Positions 17,669 through 26,571 of a DNA stretch of 64,000 nucleotides are shown here, one piece after another (the first letter of the stretch is position 1; every line of letters begins with the position of its first letter). The DNA is from Nitrososphaerota archaeon (GTDB lineage Archaea > Thermoproteota > Nitrososphaeria > Nitrososphaerales > Nitrosopumilaceae). The notes under the pieces were generated by a model. It made no database searches. It had not been told where the DNA came from and was given only the letters and a program-made list of their open reading frames with translations. The position numbers and the translations under genes were made by a program. The stretch covers positions 1 through 64,000 of the forward strand of contig JACQCT010000015.1 of NCBI GenBank assembly GCA_016201435.1, written 5' to 3'.

Positions 17669-17700
17669 GCCTAGCAGCTGGGGGCGCTTGGCTGCTAGGC
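17669..17700. other. GC-rich perfect hairpin between pepF and the downstream gene
   Basis: A 10-base perfect inverted repeat, GCCTAGCAGC / GCTGCTAGGC, around a 12-base loop TGGGGGCGCTTG, in the 59 bases between the pepF stop and the next minus-strand start. It stands out sharply in AT-rich surroundings. On the minus strand it is followed by a second short GC-rich element with CGGTTTGAACCG. It could be a processing or termination structure or a small RNA domain. Confidence 0.5.
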
Positions 17701-17704
17701 GATT

Positions 17705-19477
17705 TTAATTATCTAATTTTGAGAGCCTATTGACTTGATTTTTGATATATTCAAAACCATCTTGCCAGAATTTTTGTGATGAAATATCTATACCATGTTC
17801 TTTTAGCAGGATTTCTGGTTTCTTTGATCCTCCCGCAGAAAGAATTTTGATATAAGTAGGCGCAAAGGATTTGCCTTCTTTTTTATATCTCTGGAAAAAT
17901 GATAATGCCAACAGATTTCCAAATGAATATGCATAGCAGTAAAACGGAGAGTGATAAAAGTGTGGAATGCAACTCCACTCTACACCAAAATTATTTGTCA
18001 TATCAATTGAATTAGCAAATTGTTCTTTGAGAGTTTTCATGTATTCGTTTGAAATATCTTCTACAGTTGCACCTTCACCAATTTTTTTATGTGCGGCAAT
18101 TTCAAATAATGTGAAAAAAGCTTGTCTTGATATAGTTGAATAAAGATCATCAATGTGTTCTGTTAGTATTGATTTTTTCTCTTCATTAGAAACTTTGTTT
18201 AGAATTTCATCAAACAATAACATCTCTGAAAATGTTGATGCGGTTTCTGCTAGCGGTAATGGTGCTTCTGCCACAAAAATTGATTTGTCTGATGCGGCAA
18301 TACTGTGTATGGCATGACCCAATTCATGAGCTAATGTAAACACATCATTTGATTTACCTTTGAAATTTACAAGAACGTATGGTGTTATCTTTGGTGATAT
18401 GGTACTGCAAAATGCCCCGCTTCTTTTTCCTGGTCTGATAGAAGAATCAACATGATTTTGTACAAAGACTTTTTTTGCATATTCTGATAACGTTGGACTA
18501 AAACCATTTAGTGTCTGTAATACCATCTTGACTGCCTGATCATACTTGTATGACTTTTGTTTTACCTTTAATGTTGGGGCATAGATGTCATAGCGTCGAA
18601 GTTTTTTCATTCCGAGCATTTTTGCTTTTAGCGTAAAGAATTTTTGAAATATCGGTGCATTATACTTGCAAACTGAAAGAAGAGAATCAACTATCTTGTC
18701 ATCTGTGTCATTAGCAATGTTTCTGACAGATATTGGGGATGCATATCCTCTAATCTCGACGCTCTCATCTTTCCAGTTTTGTACCAGATTTTGATATATC
18801 TCGCCAAGAACCCCTTTTTGTTTGTCATATTGAGATAAGAGTGCTTTGTACGCAACTTCTCTTGTTCTGGATTTGGGGTTTCTAACAAGTACTCCAAGCT
18901 CTTCCCGGTTGTATTTTTTCAATTTTCCATCGATTTTTACTACATACTGAAATGCGTTTGTGATTTTATCATAGATCTTGACTAGTGCAGTACTGCCGGT
19001 GACATCTAGAGTATTGATTATTTTTTCTTCAGATTCTGAAAGTGAATATTTAGCTAATAGTCTTTTGAATCTTAAAAATTCTGATAATTCTCCTGATGAT
19101 TTCATTAACCGGTATGCATTTTTTTGATCTAATTGCTTTTTCCACCATTGATCGAAATACAAAGTACGATTTTCAATCTGAGATCCAAGTTTTGTCATTC
19201 TAGTTAATAATGATGTGGCTTCATCTGATTGAGTGTCTGCAGAATATCCTAAAGAGGCATATCCGCTAACTTTGCTAAACTTTTCAGATATCTCTTCGAG
19301 GGAATTGAGTAGATGTGCAAACTTTTGAGTGGAGATGTTTGGTTTAAGATAATTTTTCTTTTTTTCAAAATTTCTTACTTTGGCTTCAATCTCTTCAAGC
19401 TGTTTTCTAAATGCGACACCTTTTGGATCGGTTACAAGCTCGGTCAAATTCCACTGTTCCTGTTTAAATGAAGTCAT
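17705..19477 (-). CDS. pepF: Oligoendopeptidase F-type M3 metallopeptidase
   Basis: 590-residue cytoplasmic zinc endopeptidase of family M3B that cleaves medium-size peptides. The zinc site is H384-E-L-G-H388, followed by the helix with the third ligand Glu (LAETASTFSEMLLFDE). The C-terminal HSPFYCYAYSFGNLLALSFF matches the family's substrate-binding helix. The N-terminal 200 residues form the lid. Length is normal. The gene stands alone. Confidence 0.92.
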   Translation of the reverse strand: MTSFKQEQWNLTELVTDPKGVAFRKQLEEIEAKVRNFEKKKNYLKPNISTQKFAHLLNSLEEISEKFSKVSGYASLGYSADTQSDEATSLLTRMTKLGSQIENRTLYFDQWWKKQLDQKNAYRLMKSSGELSEFLRFKRLLAKYSLSESEEKIINTLDVTGSTALVKIYDKITNAFQYVVKIDGKLKKYNREELGVLVRNPKSRTREVAYKALLSQYDKQKGVLGEIYQNLVQNWKDESVEIRGYASPISVRNIANDTDDKIVDSLLSVCKYNAPIFQKFFTLKAKMLGMKKLRRYDIYAPTLKVKQKSYKYDQAVKMVLQTLNGFSPTLSEYAKKVFVQNHVDSSIRPGKRSGAFCSTISPKITPYVLVNFKGKSNDVFTLAHELGHAIHSIAASDKSIFVAEAPLPLAETASTFSEMLLFDEILNKVSNEEKKSILTEHIDDLYSTISRQAFFTLFEIAAHKKIGEGATVEDISNEYMKTLKEQFANSIDMTNNFGVEWSCIPHFYHSPFYCYAYSFGNLLALSFFQRYKKEGKSFAPTYIKILSAGGSKKPEILLKEHGIDISSQKFWQDGFEYIKNQVNRLSKLDN

Positions 19478-19640
19478 TTTATTTCGAAAGGTTTGTTGGC
19501 ATTAAAATACTCTGTGACAATTTTGTAATCTGCATATAAAAACATGAAAATTAAGAACTATTCTGTTTGATGTATCTGATAAATTGGAAAGTACGAAAGC
19601 TACGCGGATTTTATATAGAAAAAAGTGATTTAGTGAAAGT

Positions 19641-19763
19641 ATGAGTATGACAGCATGGAAATGTTACAGGTGCAATTTGACATTTAAACAGGAAACTCAT
19701 GCAATCATACACAAAGATATTTCAAGACATTCGACGCGACAAATTGAGTTAGTTACAGCCTAG
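19641..19763 (+). CDS. C2H2-type zinc-finger microprotein
   Basis: 40 residues (start ATG 19641; an internal ATG at 19647 is also possible). CYRC at residues 8-11 followed by H20-x3-H24 gives C-x2-C-x8-H-x3-H, plus the aromatic/Leu core of a classical zinc finger and a basic tail (HSTRQIELVTA). Such one-finger proteins are frequent in Thaumarchaeota; I infer nucleic-acid or protein binding. It ends 5 bases before the convergent gene. Confidence 0.6.
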   Translation: MSMTAWKCYRCNLTFKQETHAIIHKDISRHSTRQIELVTA

Positions 19764-19768
19764 TGGTT

Positions 19769-20368
19769 TCATTGGCTATTAGGTTCGAACATCAATTTTT
19801 CTTTCATCATTGCATCCTGACTTAATGCCCATCCTCTTTTAACAAGTTCATTTGCAGTAGACGAGCTTACGCAAGCTGGTAAGTTATTGATTGTTTTCAA
19901 AACTAATTGAAAATCTGTCTTACAGCTTACGTCAAGAGCCCCAATTCCAACATTCATTTGTTTTATTGGAGACGCATGTAGCATTTTTACCATAACACAT
20001 GTGTCGAGGCCAGATAGACACATTTTACTGTCTGACACCATCCTTGTTCCATTTGGGTCATAGATGGATGATATTCCTGATGTCATATTTTGAAATGTGT
20101 TATTTTCACTGGTAGTATTCTGAGACATTGGCATTTCTGTTACTGCAGAAACTATGGCCGTAGCATTTTGGGTTTTTGTGTTATTTGATAGTGGTGGATA
20201 GACTTCACCTGCGGCACAAACATGATCCCCACATATCTTTTGACAGGGGTTTGATGTGGTACAATGTTGAGCATTTGTGGAAGCTATTTCTGCAGATGCT
20301 GTCATTATGCCATTAACTAGAAAACCAGTAGTCAAAGTCAGGATCAGTAATAATTGAATTAATTTCAT
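19769..20368 (-). CDS. Secreted Cys-rich protein, unknown function
   Basis: 199 residues with a signal peptide (residues 1-26, ending TASA). A short Cys cluster follows (HCTTSNPCQKICGDHVCAAGE), then an Asn/Thr-rich linker with many N-x-S/T sites. The C-terminal part has LKTINNLPACVSSSTANELVKRGWA, a motif I associate with many thaumarchaeal exported proteins. It could bind a metal through the N-terminal Cys/His cluster; that is inference. Confidence 0.7.
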   Translation of the reverse strand: MKLIQLLLILTLTTGFLVNGIMTASAEIASTNAQHCTTSNPCQKICGDHVCAAGEVYPPLSNNTKTQNATAIVSAVTEMPMSQNTTSENNTFQNMTSGISSIYDPNGTRMVSDSKMCLSGLDTCVMVKMLHASPIKQMNVGIGALDVSCKTDFQLVLKTINNLPACVSSSTANELVKRGWALSQDAMMKEKLMFEPNSQ

Positions 20369-20465
20369 AATGCAATACTATGTAAATACTTTAGATAAAC
20401 CTTAGCCTAATACTAAAAATTGGATAAAGATTACAAAGATTTTTCAGAAGCATATTTCAATAAGA

Positions 20466-20678
20466 CTAGAACCTGTCATATCTGGCTCTTTCTACATCTC
20501 TATCTTCTTTCGTTGCTTTTTTCCATTCCTTGTAATGCTCTTTACACAAGACTGTTTTTTTTGAGCTAGCAGAAATACTTAGACCAGTTCCTTCTACTTT
20601 TGCTGTAGTCAATGAACGAATTCCGTCCTTATCGCAACCAATAACACTGCACTTGGCACCCTTTGCAATAATGCCCAT
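20466..20678 (-). CDS. Small zinc-binding protein
   Basis: 70 residues. CSVIGCDKDG followed by LCKEHYKEWK gives C-x4-C ... C-x2-H, a four-ligand zinc site, with a highly charged basic/acidic C-terminus (ATKEDRDVERARYDRF). The same C..C..CxxH plan is found at 17394 and 32433. Function unknown. Confidence 0.7.
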   Translation of the reverse strand: MGIIAKGAKCSVIGCDKDGIRSLTTAKVEGTGLSISASSKKTVLCKEHYKEWKKATKEDRDVERARYDRF

Positions 20679-20746
20679 GCCTCATGTTGTATTCAATATT
20701 ATATATACTTGCAAAAATTACACTTTTGATTTTATATTCAGAAAGA

Positions 20747-21106
20747 TTAGATTCTATCAGATATTTCTACACTTTTCTTATATGCATCAATAAACTCTTG
20801 AGCAAACTTGTTTGCATTTCTTTCTGAGCCGCGGTGGACTCCAAGCTTTGATCGTATATGGTGATAATATTCGTGCAAAACCACAAAAGGATTGAAGAAG
20901 ATGTCAGAATTTAGCGCATAAATTTTTCTTTCTTTTGGAATATAAAGTGCATAAACAGTTCTTCTTTTTCCTTTTATGGTTCCAACAACTATTTGTGGAG
21001 GGGTAACATGATAAAACTCACTCAGTTTTTCTAATGCTTTCTCAGTTTGTTTTTCAAGAATCATTCTAACGATTTGCGTTTTTGTTATATAGTCTAACTC
21101 AACCAT
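20747..21106 (-). CDS. Small zincin-like metallopeptidase-fold protein
   Basis: 119 residues. The helix FVVLHEYYHHIRSKLG carries HExxHH, the zinc-binding signature of zincins, followed by a likely third ligand region RGSERNANKFAQEF (Glu). It is much shorter than secreted peptidases and has no signal peptide, so it is intracellular. It may be an active minimal peptidase or a metal-binding regulator. Confidence 0.7.
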   Translation of the reverse strand: MVELDYITKTQIVRMILEKQTEKALEKLSEFYHVTPPQIVVGTIKGKRRTVYALYIPKERKIYALNSDIFFNPFVVLHEYYHHIRSKLGVHRGSERNANKFAQEFIDAYKKSVEISDRI

Positions 21107-21244
21107 TGTTTGATCTACCTAGTAATTCTAACAACCTTGCCTTTAACTCTCCCGTGGTAATATGGTACGAAAATAATTCATCTACGCAGATCGTGATTGA
21201 TTTGTTTATAATGGTATAAATTATTGACAAATTGTTGATATCCG

Positions 21245-21817
21245 ATGCTTAACAATTTCAGAGAAAGTCTAAAGCCCACTCTGCAAAAAATTGGGACTAT
21301 ATTTGCATCAACAGGCCTGCCTGCAAATTTTTGGACTGTAATAGGTCTTGTATTTGCATTTGCGTCAGCTGTAATCTATGCGCTACACTTTGAATATTCT
21401 TTTGTAATTGGAGGAATATTGCTCTTGGTTTCAGGATTTTTTGATATTGTTGATGGACAGGTTGCACGAGTTACACAAAAGACATCAAAAAAAGGTGCCT
21501 TTTTGGATTCTGTATTTGACAAGATTGCGGAAGTAGCGATATTTCTTGGAATATTGATTGGTGGATATTCTGAAGGATATGTAGTTCTATTAGCAATTAC
21601 ACTATCGCTTCTTGTAAGTTATACAAGAGCAAGAGCTGAGTCACTTGGAGTACAGCTTCAGGGAATTGGAATTGGGGAAAGAGCAGAGCGATTATTAGTA
21701 ATTGCTATTGTTGGAATTGCAGGATTCCTAAATTATGCTGTAATAATTGTTGTAGTTATAGCTGGAATAACTTTTATTCAAAGAATAATTGCAACGGCTA
21801 GAAACATTAAAGATTGA
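21245..21817 (+). CDS. CDP-alcohol phosphatidyltransferase, probable archaetidylinositol-phosphate synthase
   Basis: 190-residue integral membrane enzyme with about five or six helices. The CDP-OH-P catalytic motif is complete: D67-x2-D70-G71-x2-A74-R75-x8-G84-x3-D88-x3-D92. In archaea this size class joins CDP-archaeol to inositol 1-phosphate, giving archaetidylinositol phosphate. A PfkB-family kinase that could supply the inositol phosphate lies 0.5 kb downstream. The lipid acceptor is inferred from the family, not shown by the sequence. Confidence 0.85.
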   Translation: MLNNFRESLKPTLQKIGTIFASTGLPANFWTVIGLVFAFASAVIYALHFEYSFVIGGILLLVSGFFDIVDGQVARVTQKTSKKGAFLDSVFDKIAEVAIFLGILIGGYSEGYVVLLAITLSLLVSYTRARAESLGVQLQGIGIGERAERLLVIAIVGIAGFLNYAVIIVVVIAGITFIQRIIATARNIKD

Positions 21818-22105
21818 TTATCGCAATCTGCCTGTGTTTCTTCTAGAGTCTGCAGATCTAATCTTTAGTATGCCAAAATGAATTGCACATGAAATACAAT
21901 ACCATTTTAATACTGTCGGAGATGCAATGTATGCTCCCTGAGCTCTTAGCTCTTTTGCGAGTGTATGTTCAACCAGATTTAATCTAGATGTGACCTTTTT
22001 TGCCTTGTCTCGTGGAACTGTAGCACCACAGTTTGTACACTGGATACGCCCAGAGGATCCCTTTCCTCCCTTTTGTCGTCCACGACTAGCTCGCTTTAAC
22101 GGCAT
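21818..22105 (-). CDS. rps26e: 30S ribosomal protein S26e
   Basis: 95 residues. Zinc-ribbon Cys pairs CTNC (residues 23-26) and CISC sit inside the S26e pattern (basic N-terminus, VPRDKAKK, AKELRAQGAYIAS, WYCISCAIHFGILKIRS). S26e is shared by eukaryotes and TACK archaea and missing from Euryarchaeota, so it helps place the organism. It abuts the previous gene end to end. Confidence 0.93.
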   Translation of the reverse strand: MPLKRASRGRQKGGKGSSGRIQCTNCGATVPRDKAKKVTSRLNLVEHTLAKELRAQGAYIASPTVLKWYCISCAIHFGILKIRSADSRRNTGRLR

Positions 22106-22209
22106 GATTATCCTCTGACTTGCCTCTTTATATCTTGTTATAAAATAAAAAATTTTAAATTATAAACTCATGCCCAAAATTTAACAAATTTAAGTCAGTG
22201 TGTTTCTTA

Positions 22210-22326
22210 ATGAATTATGCGTGGCCTATGCCTGTTTGTATGTTGTCAAATGTTGAACTGACCGTGGAGAAAGGTCAGATACTGTGTACCATATGCTTAG
22301 TGAAGAAAAGATCGAAAAAAGACTAA
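22210..22326 (+). CDS. Possible 38-residue leader ORF with a CxxC motif
   Basis: Open frame MNYAWPMPVCML...ILCTICLVKKRSKKD upstream of the PfkB kinase. A TTTAAG box lies about 18 bases before its ATG. It overlaps the longer alternative starts of the kinase in another frame, so if it is real the kinase must start at 22353. Codon evidence is too thin to decide. Confidence 0.25.
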   Translation: MNYAWPMPVCMLSNVELTVEKGQILCTICLVKKRSKKD

Positions 22327-22352
22327 ATGGGTACTACTTATCCAAGAAACAG

Positions 22353-23228
22353 ATGAAGATTGGAATATTTTCACATTGTACTATTGATGAAATTTCTAGA
22401 GTGGGTACAGTAGTTGAAACTGCTGGTGGGCCAGCTTGTTATTGCGGATTGACTGCTAGGGCCGTAAAATTCGATGTAGAATTTCACACAAAAGTAGGAC
22501 CTGATTTTGGGTTTCGTGAATACTTGGAAAAAAATAAGATTTTCATTCCGCAAAATGCACTCTCACAAAATCCTACTACAAGATTTTTACTAGAGATTTC
22601 TGGGACTGATAGGAATCTGTATTTGAAAACAAAGTGTGATGAAATAGAATATGAAAAATCAGATGCAGATGGCTGTATAGTCAGTCCTGTATTTGATGAG
22701 ATATCTGAAGAAACACTTGATAAAATAAAAGAAAATTCTGAATTTACATTGCTTGATCCACAGGGTTTTCTGAGAAGAGCAGATGAAAAAAATAAGATAT
22801 TTCTTGAACGAACCAGCCTTGATCTTTCAAAAATATCTGCAATCAAAGTAGACCCCGAAGAAGCCTTTTCTCTCACAGGTCTGACAGAAACTAGTGCGAT
22901 GCTGGCACTACAAAAAAAAGGAGCAAAATACATCCTATACACAAACAAGCGTGAAATTACACTGCTTGCACGAGATAGGTTATACTACTTGACAATTCCA
23001 AACATCGAAGTTGGAGATACAACCGGAGTAGGAGATATTTTTTGTGCTACTTTTGCATGTACGTTTCTAAAGGAAAAAGATGTTTTATGGGCAATTTGTT
23101 TTGCGGTAGGCTCGGCACAAGCAGCACTGGAAACAAAAGAAACAGGACTTTCTAAGATTCCGTATCAAGGTGATATTGAAAAAAATGCCGCATACCTGTA
23201 CAACCAAGTGAAATTCAAGCACATCTAG
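22353..23228 (+). CDS. PfkB-family sugar kinase, possibly inositol kinase
   Basis: A 291-residue ribokinase-fold kinase from ATG 22353 (MKIGIFSHCTIDEI). The frame continues to a GTG at 22284, but the family begins right at this beta strand. It has the GGPACYCGL substrate motif, LLDPQGFLRR, and the C-terminal catalytic GDTTGVGDIFCATFA with the general-base Asp. GGPAxY and DxQGFxR resemble the Thermococcus myo-inositol 3-kinase, which fits the neighbouring archaetidylinositol-phosphate synthase. The exact substrate is not certain. Confidence 0.8.
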   Translation: MKIGIFSHCTIDEISRVGTVVETAGGPACYCGLTARAVKFDVEFHTKVGPDFGFREYLEKNKIFIPQNALSQNPTTRFLLEISGTDRNLYLKTKCDEIEYEKSDADGCIVSPVFDEISEETLDKIKENSEFTLLDPQGFLRRADEKNKIFLERTSLDLSKISAIKVDPEEAFSLTGLTETSAMLALQKKGAKYILYTNKREITLLARDRLYYLTIPNIEVGDTTGVGDIFCATFACTFLKEKDVLWAICFAVGSAQAALETKETGLSKIPYQGDIEKNAAYLYNQVKFKHI

Positions 23229-23259
23229 GCTTTTATTGCACAAAAACTGAAATCACATC

Positions 23260-24252
23260 ATGCGAGTAGCGATATTTAGTCAGGATCAAGAAAGAACTGT
23301 AAAATCAGTAAAACTATCGCTTGAAAGTCATGGCATAGAATCATTTCTACTAGGCAACAAACAACTTTCCAAAGATGTTGATTATGTGGTAGTTACTGGT
23401 GGTGACAGGGGCGTTAGGAATTACTTTCATCATGATTTGAATACTACTGTTCCAGTACTTGGCATAAATGAATTTGAATCAAGTGGTTATCTTGCTCAAC
23501 TTGATTTAAAAGAATTTCCTACATTTCTAAATAGATTAAAAAAAGCAGATTTTACAATCGAACACGTTACACGTCTTGGTGTAAAAATTGATGGTAAAAG
23601 TGTTTATCCTGTATTAAATGACGTTGCAATATTTTCATCAAAGAGTGCAACTCTGGTTGAACATGTACTAAGAATAAACGGTGAAGAAGTTTGGCATGAC
23701 AGCAGCGACGGTGTTATTATAACAACACCGATTGGTTCGTCTGCATATTCAATGTCTGCAGGTGGGCCAGCGATATTTCAAGATTCCAAAGTTTTTGGAA
23801 TTGTTTCAGTAAACTCGTTAGATATAACAAGAAGACCACTAATCGTATCTGATGACAGTATTATTGAGATTGATGACATTTCATCTAGCCTTAGATGTGA
23901 AGTAGTCATGGATGGAAAGGACCGTTTTAAAGTTGACCAGATGGTTGCATGCACTAAATTTCCAATACCTGCAAATATAATCCGGATGAAGAAGGATTCT
24001 ACTACTGTATCTGCATTAACAAGGAAGGTAAAGCTTGCCGATGATCTTCTAAACATGCCGCCTAGCTCAAAACTCTTGTTAAAGACACTAGAGTATGAGG
24101 GTTCATTGTCCCAAAAAGAATTAGCGGCAAAAACACTTCTCCCAGATAGGACAGTAAGGCTTGCCTTGCGTCATCTACTTGACAAAGGCTATGTCAAAAG
24201 AAGAGTCTCTTTACGAGATACACGACAAAGAATCTACGAAATTCCAAAATAA
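23260..24252 (+). CDS. nadK: NAD kinase with C-terminal winged-helix domain
   Basis: 330 residues. The kinase core (1-265) has SSDGVIITTPIGSSAYSMSAGGPAI and VNSLDITRRPLIVSDDS, typical of ATP/polyphosphate NAD kinases. The GGDGT motif reads G47-G48-D49-R50-G51. Residues about 266-330 form a separate winged helix (SQKELAAKTLLPDRTVRLALRHLLDKGYVKRR), as in MarR/TrmB-like regulators. It may be a bifunctional sensor-regulator. It follows the PfkB kinase by 31 bases. Confidence 0.85.
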   Translation: MRVAIFSQDQERTVKSVKLSLESHGIESFLLGNKQLSKDVDYVVVTGGDRGVRNYFHHDLNTTVPVLGINEFESSGYLAQLDLKEFPTFLNRLKKADFTIEHVTRLGVKIDGKSVYPVLNDVAIFSSKSATLVEHVLRINGEEVWHDSSDGVIITTPIGSSAYSMSAGGPAIFQDSKVFGIVSVNSLDITRRPLIVSDDSIIEIDDISSSLRCEVVMDGKDRFKVDQMVACTKFPIPANIIRMKKDSTTVSALTRKVKLADDLLNMPPSSKLLLKTLEYEGSLSQKELAAKTLLPDRTVRLALRHLLDKGYVKRRVSLRDTRQRIYEIPK

Positions 24253-25863
24253 TTATGCGTGAGCTGCAGCATTTACAAAGGCTTCAAACGATGACTCTGG
24301 AAATCCCGGTCTACTGTTAAATTCTGGGTGGAATTGTACACCTAGATAGAATCTATGTGTGGGAATTTCAAGTATCTCCATTCGTTTTTTGTTATCACTA
24401 TATCCTGAAAAAATCATTCCTTTGTTGGTAAATGCATCAAGATATTTTTGATTGAATTCGTATCTATGTCTGTGTCTTTTGAGAATTGTGTTTGATTTGT
24501 AAAGTTTGAACGCTAGAGTATTGTCTTCCACTTTGATTTCGTTTGAACCAAGTCTCAGTGAACCACCCTTGTTTTCAATTGTCTTTTGTTCTGGCAAAAG
24601 ATCAATAACTGGATTTTCAGTATTTGGAGAAATTTCAGTAGAATTTGCATTAGACAATCCACAAACATAGCGACCAAAAGCTACCGCTGCAAGCTGGAAT
24701 CCAAAACAGATTCCAAGATATGGTATGTTTTTCTCTCTTGCATAGTTTGCAGTCTTTATGATTCCTTCAGAACCTCTATCGCCAAAACCTCCTGGTACTA
24801 GTATGCCTTGGTATGATGAAAGCTTGTCAATGTTTCCGTTTAATTCTTCAGAATCAATCCAGTCTATCATAACATTTTTTCCAATTTTTGCACCAGCGTG
24901 CTTGAGTGCTTGGTTTACACTAACATAACTATCTGCAAGTTTTACATATTTTCCAACCATTGCTATTTTTATAGTTTGATTTATGACTGCAAAAGAATTT
25001 ACAATTGAATTCCACTTGTCCCAGTTTGCCGAAGTGTTTACCAAGCCAACTTTGCCAAATTTCTTGAAAATAATATCAATAATTCCTTGATCATACAGCA
25101 TCTGTGGAACTGTCAAAATAGAGTCTGCGTCATGACATGAAAATACATCTTTAACAGATACGTTTGAGAAAAGTGATATCTTTTTCTTTGCTGCCATTTC
25201 TAGCTGGTGTGTGCATCTTACTGCTAGTAGATCTGGCTGGATACCAATTCTGCGCAGTTCTTGTACACTGTGTTGAGTAGGCTTTGTCTTTTGTTCTCCT
25301 ACGACATCAAGTGATGGTGCAAGTGTAACATGTACAAAAATGATATTTTCTGGACCTTCCTCTAATCTCATCTGTCTTAATGCTTCCAAAAAGGGAAGGC
25401 TCTCAATGTCTCCTACGGTGCCGCCGCACTCTACTACCAGTACATCCAAATCTTCGTTTTTTGCAATATTTCTAATTCTATCTTTTATGGCATCGGTAAC
25501 ATGGGGTATTATTTGGACACATGCACCAAGATATTCGCCTTTTCTCTCTGCCTCTATTACACTAGAATAAATTTGAGCTGTAGTTATGTTATGAGATTTT
25601 GGTATGTTTTGATTAAGAAATCTTTCATAGTTTCCAATATCCATATCGCATTCGCCTCCGTCTTCTGTCACAAAGACTTCGCCATGCGCAATAGGATTCA
25701 TGGTTCCTGCATCATAGTTTAGATAGGGATCAATTTTTACACACGAAACTTTTTGATTTGAAAGCTGCAGTAATTTTGCGATCGAAGATGAGACTACTCC
25801 CTTTCCAAGGCCAGACATAACTCCTCCTGTTACAAAAATATACTTTACAGATTCTGCCTGCAT
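24253..25863 (-). CDS. pyrG: CTP synthase
   Basis: Converts UTP to CTP using glutamine. I choose ATG 25863 ([22 protein letters not shown]), 536 residues; the frame extends to 25878. The N-terminal synthetase has the P-loop and [15 protein letters not shown]. The C-terminal class I glutaminase has nucleophile Cys in GICFGFQLA and His/Glu in GVQFHPEF. Complete and of normal length. It is convergent with nadK and adjoins it without a gap. Confidence 0.95.
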   Translation of the reverse strand: MQAESVKYIFVTGGVMSGLGKGVVSSSIAKLLQLSNQKVSCVKIDPYLNYDAGTMNPIAHGEVFVTEDGGECDMDIGNYERFLNQNIPKSHNITTAQIYSSVIEAERKGEYLGACVQIIPHVTDAIKDRIRNIAKNEDLDVLVVECGGTVGDIESLPFLEALRQMRLEEGPENIIFVHVTLAPSLDVVGEQKTKPTQHSVQELRRIGIQPDLLAVRCTHQLEMAAKKKISLFSNVSVKDVFSCHDADSILTVPQMLYDQGIIDIIFKKFGKVGLVNTSANWDKWNSIVNSFAVINQTIKIAMVGKYVKLADSYVSVNQALKHAGAKIGKNVMIDWIDSEELNGNIDKLSSYQGILVPGGFGDRGSEGIIKTANYAREKNIPYLGICFGFQLAAVAFGRYVCGLSNANSTEISPNTENPVIDLLPEQKTIENKGGSLRLGSNEIKVEDNTLAFKLYKSNTILKRHRHRYEFNQKYLDAFTNKGMIFSGYSDNKKRMEILEIPTHRFYLGVQFHPEFNSRPGFPESSFEAFVNAAAHA

Positions 25864-25965
25864 ATCTATGAATAACAAATGCTCTTTTTATTCCTTGTCT
25901 TAATTATTTATGTAAAATTAATAAAAAATCTGAAAGATCAGGTTGATACTGTAATACTCAGACTC

Positions 25966-26085
25966 TCACAGGTCTGAATCCCAGCAACAGCATTCATCCA
26001 ACGTGCAGTTAGGACATAATTTTGCTGACTTGCTAATCTTGCATTCTTCAGGAAAACAATTGCAATCAGCACATTTCATTTTCAT
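25966..26085 (-). CDS. Cys-rich microprotein (9 Cys in 39 residues)
   Basis: ATG 26083-26085 to TGA 25966-25968. The sequence pattern is MKMKCADCNCFPEEC then LCPNCTLDECCC, giving Cys at 5, 8, 10, 15, 24, 27, 32, 33 and 34. Such density suggests a metallothionein-like or double-zinc/iron-sulfur-binding peptide. It fills the otherwise empty 230-base gap before pyrG. No family recognised. Confidence 0.55.
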   Translation of the reverse strand: MKMKCADCNCFPEECKISKSAKLCPNCTLDECCCWDSDL

Positions 26086-26108
26086 TATAAAACTGTAATA
26101 AAAGAAAG

Positions 26109-26507
26109 TTATGGGACTATTCCTGATTTTGCGGAAGATCTTTTCACTATTTGAGTAACTACTGTTCCAAGGGCTACAACAAAAGCAATAATGCCAGTAG
26201 CAACTCCTAATCCTATTCCCTTGCCAAATCCTTTAATCTGAAATTTCTTGGTAGTAATTATTGCACCGAATGCTACGCCTATTGCCATACTTGTAAGAAA
26301 GTGTGCTGTAATTCCTGGACCTAATGCATTTTCATAGGACTGACCGGTGATGAGACCCATTATGATAGCAAAACAATTTGCTCCCATCCCTATCTGCGTC
26401 ATTATTATGCTCATTACTCCATACATGAATGCTCCGCCCGCGATTCCGCCTACTATTCCTGCTCCCAGTGCGACTTTCTTTGAGTATTGAATAGATTCCA
26501 TCGTCAT
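26109..26507 (-). CDS. Conserved-type membrane protein, unknown function
   Basis: 132 residues from ATG 26507. A TATTTAA box lies 25 bases before this codon, which favours it over the longer frame to 26561. Three or four Gly/Ala-rich hydrophobic segments (ALGAGIVGGIAGGAFMYGV, CFAIIMGLITG, AIGVAFGAIIT, IGLGVATGIIAFVVALG) make a small polytopic membrane protein. No charged catalytic motif is visible. Confidence 0.7.
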   Translation of the reverse strand: MTMESIQYSKKVALGAGIVGGIAGGAFMYGVMSIIMTQIGMGANCFAIIMGLITGQSYENALGPGITAHFLTSMAIGVAFGAIITTKKFQIKGFGKGIGLGVATGIIAFVVALGTVVTQIVKRSSAKSGIVP

Positions 26508-26571
26508 AGTTCTCTGGCTTCGCAAAGCAATGTTAAATAGATTGTTCCAAATTAGTTCCAAATCATATTCC

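Noticed and set aside
17641-17700. Permuted or split tRNA at the GGTTCAAACC plus hairpin element
   Set aside because: No anticodon arm or acceptor pairing could be built in either order; kept only as an unexplained hairpin.
20396-20412. Third DtxR-like box upstream of the secreted Cys-rich protein
   Set aside because: On the minus strand only the first half (TTAGGCTAA) matches; the second half diverges too much.
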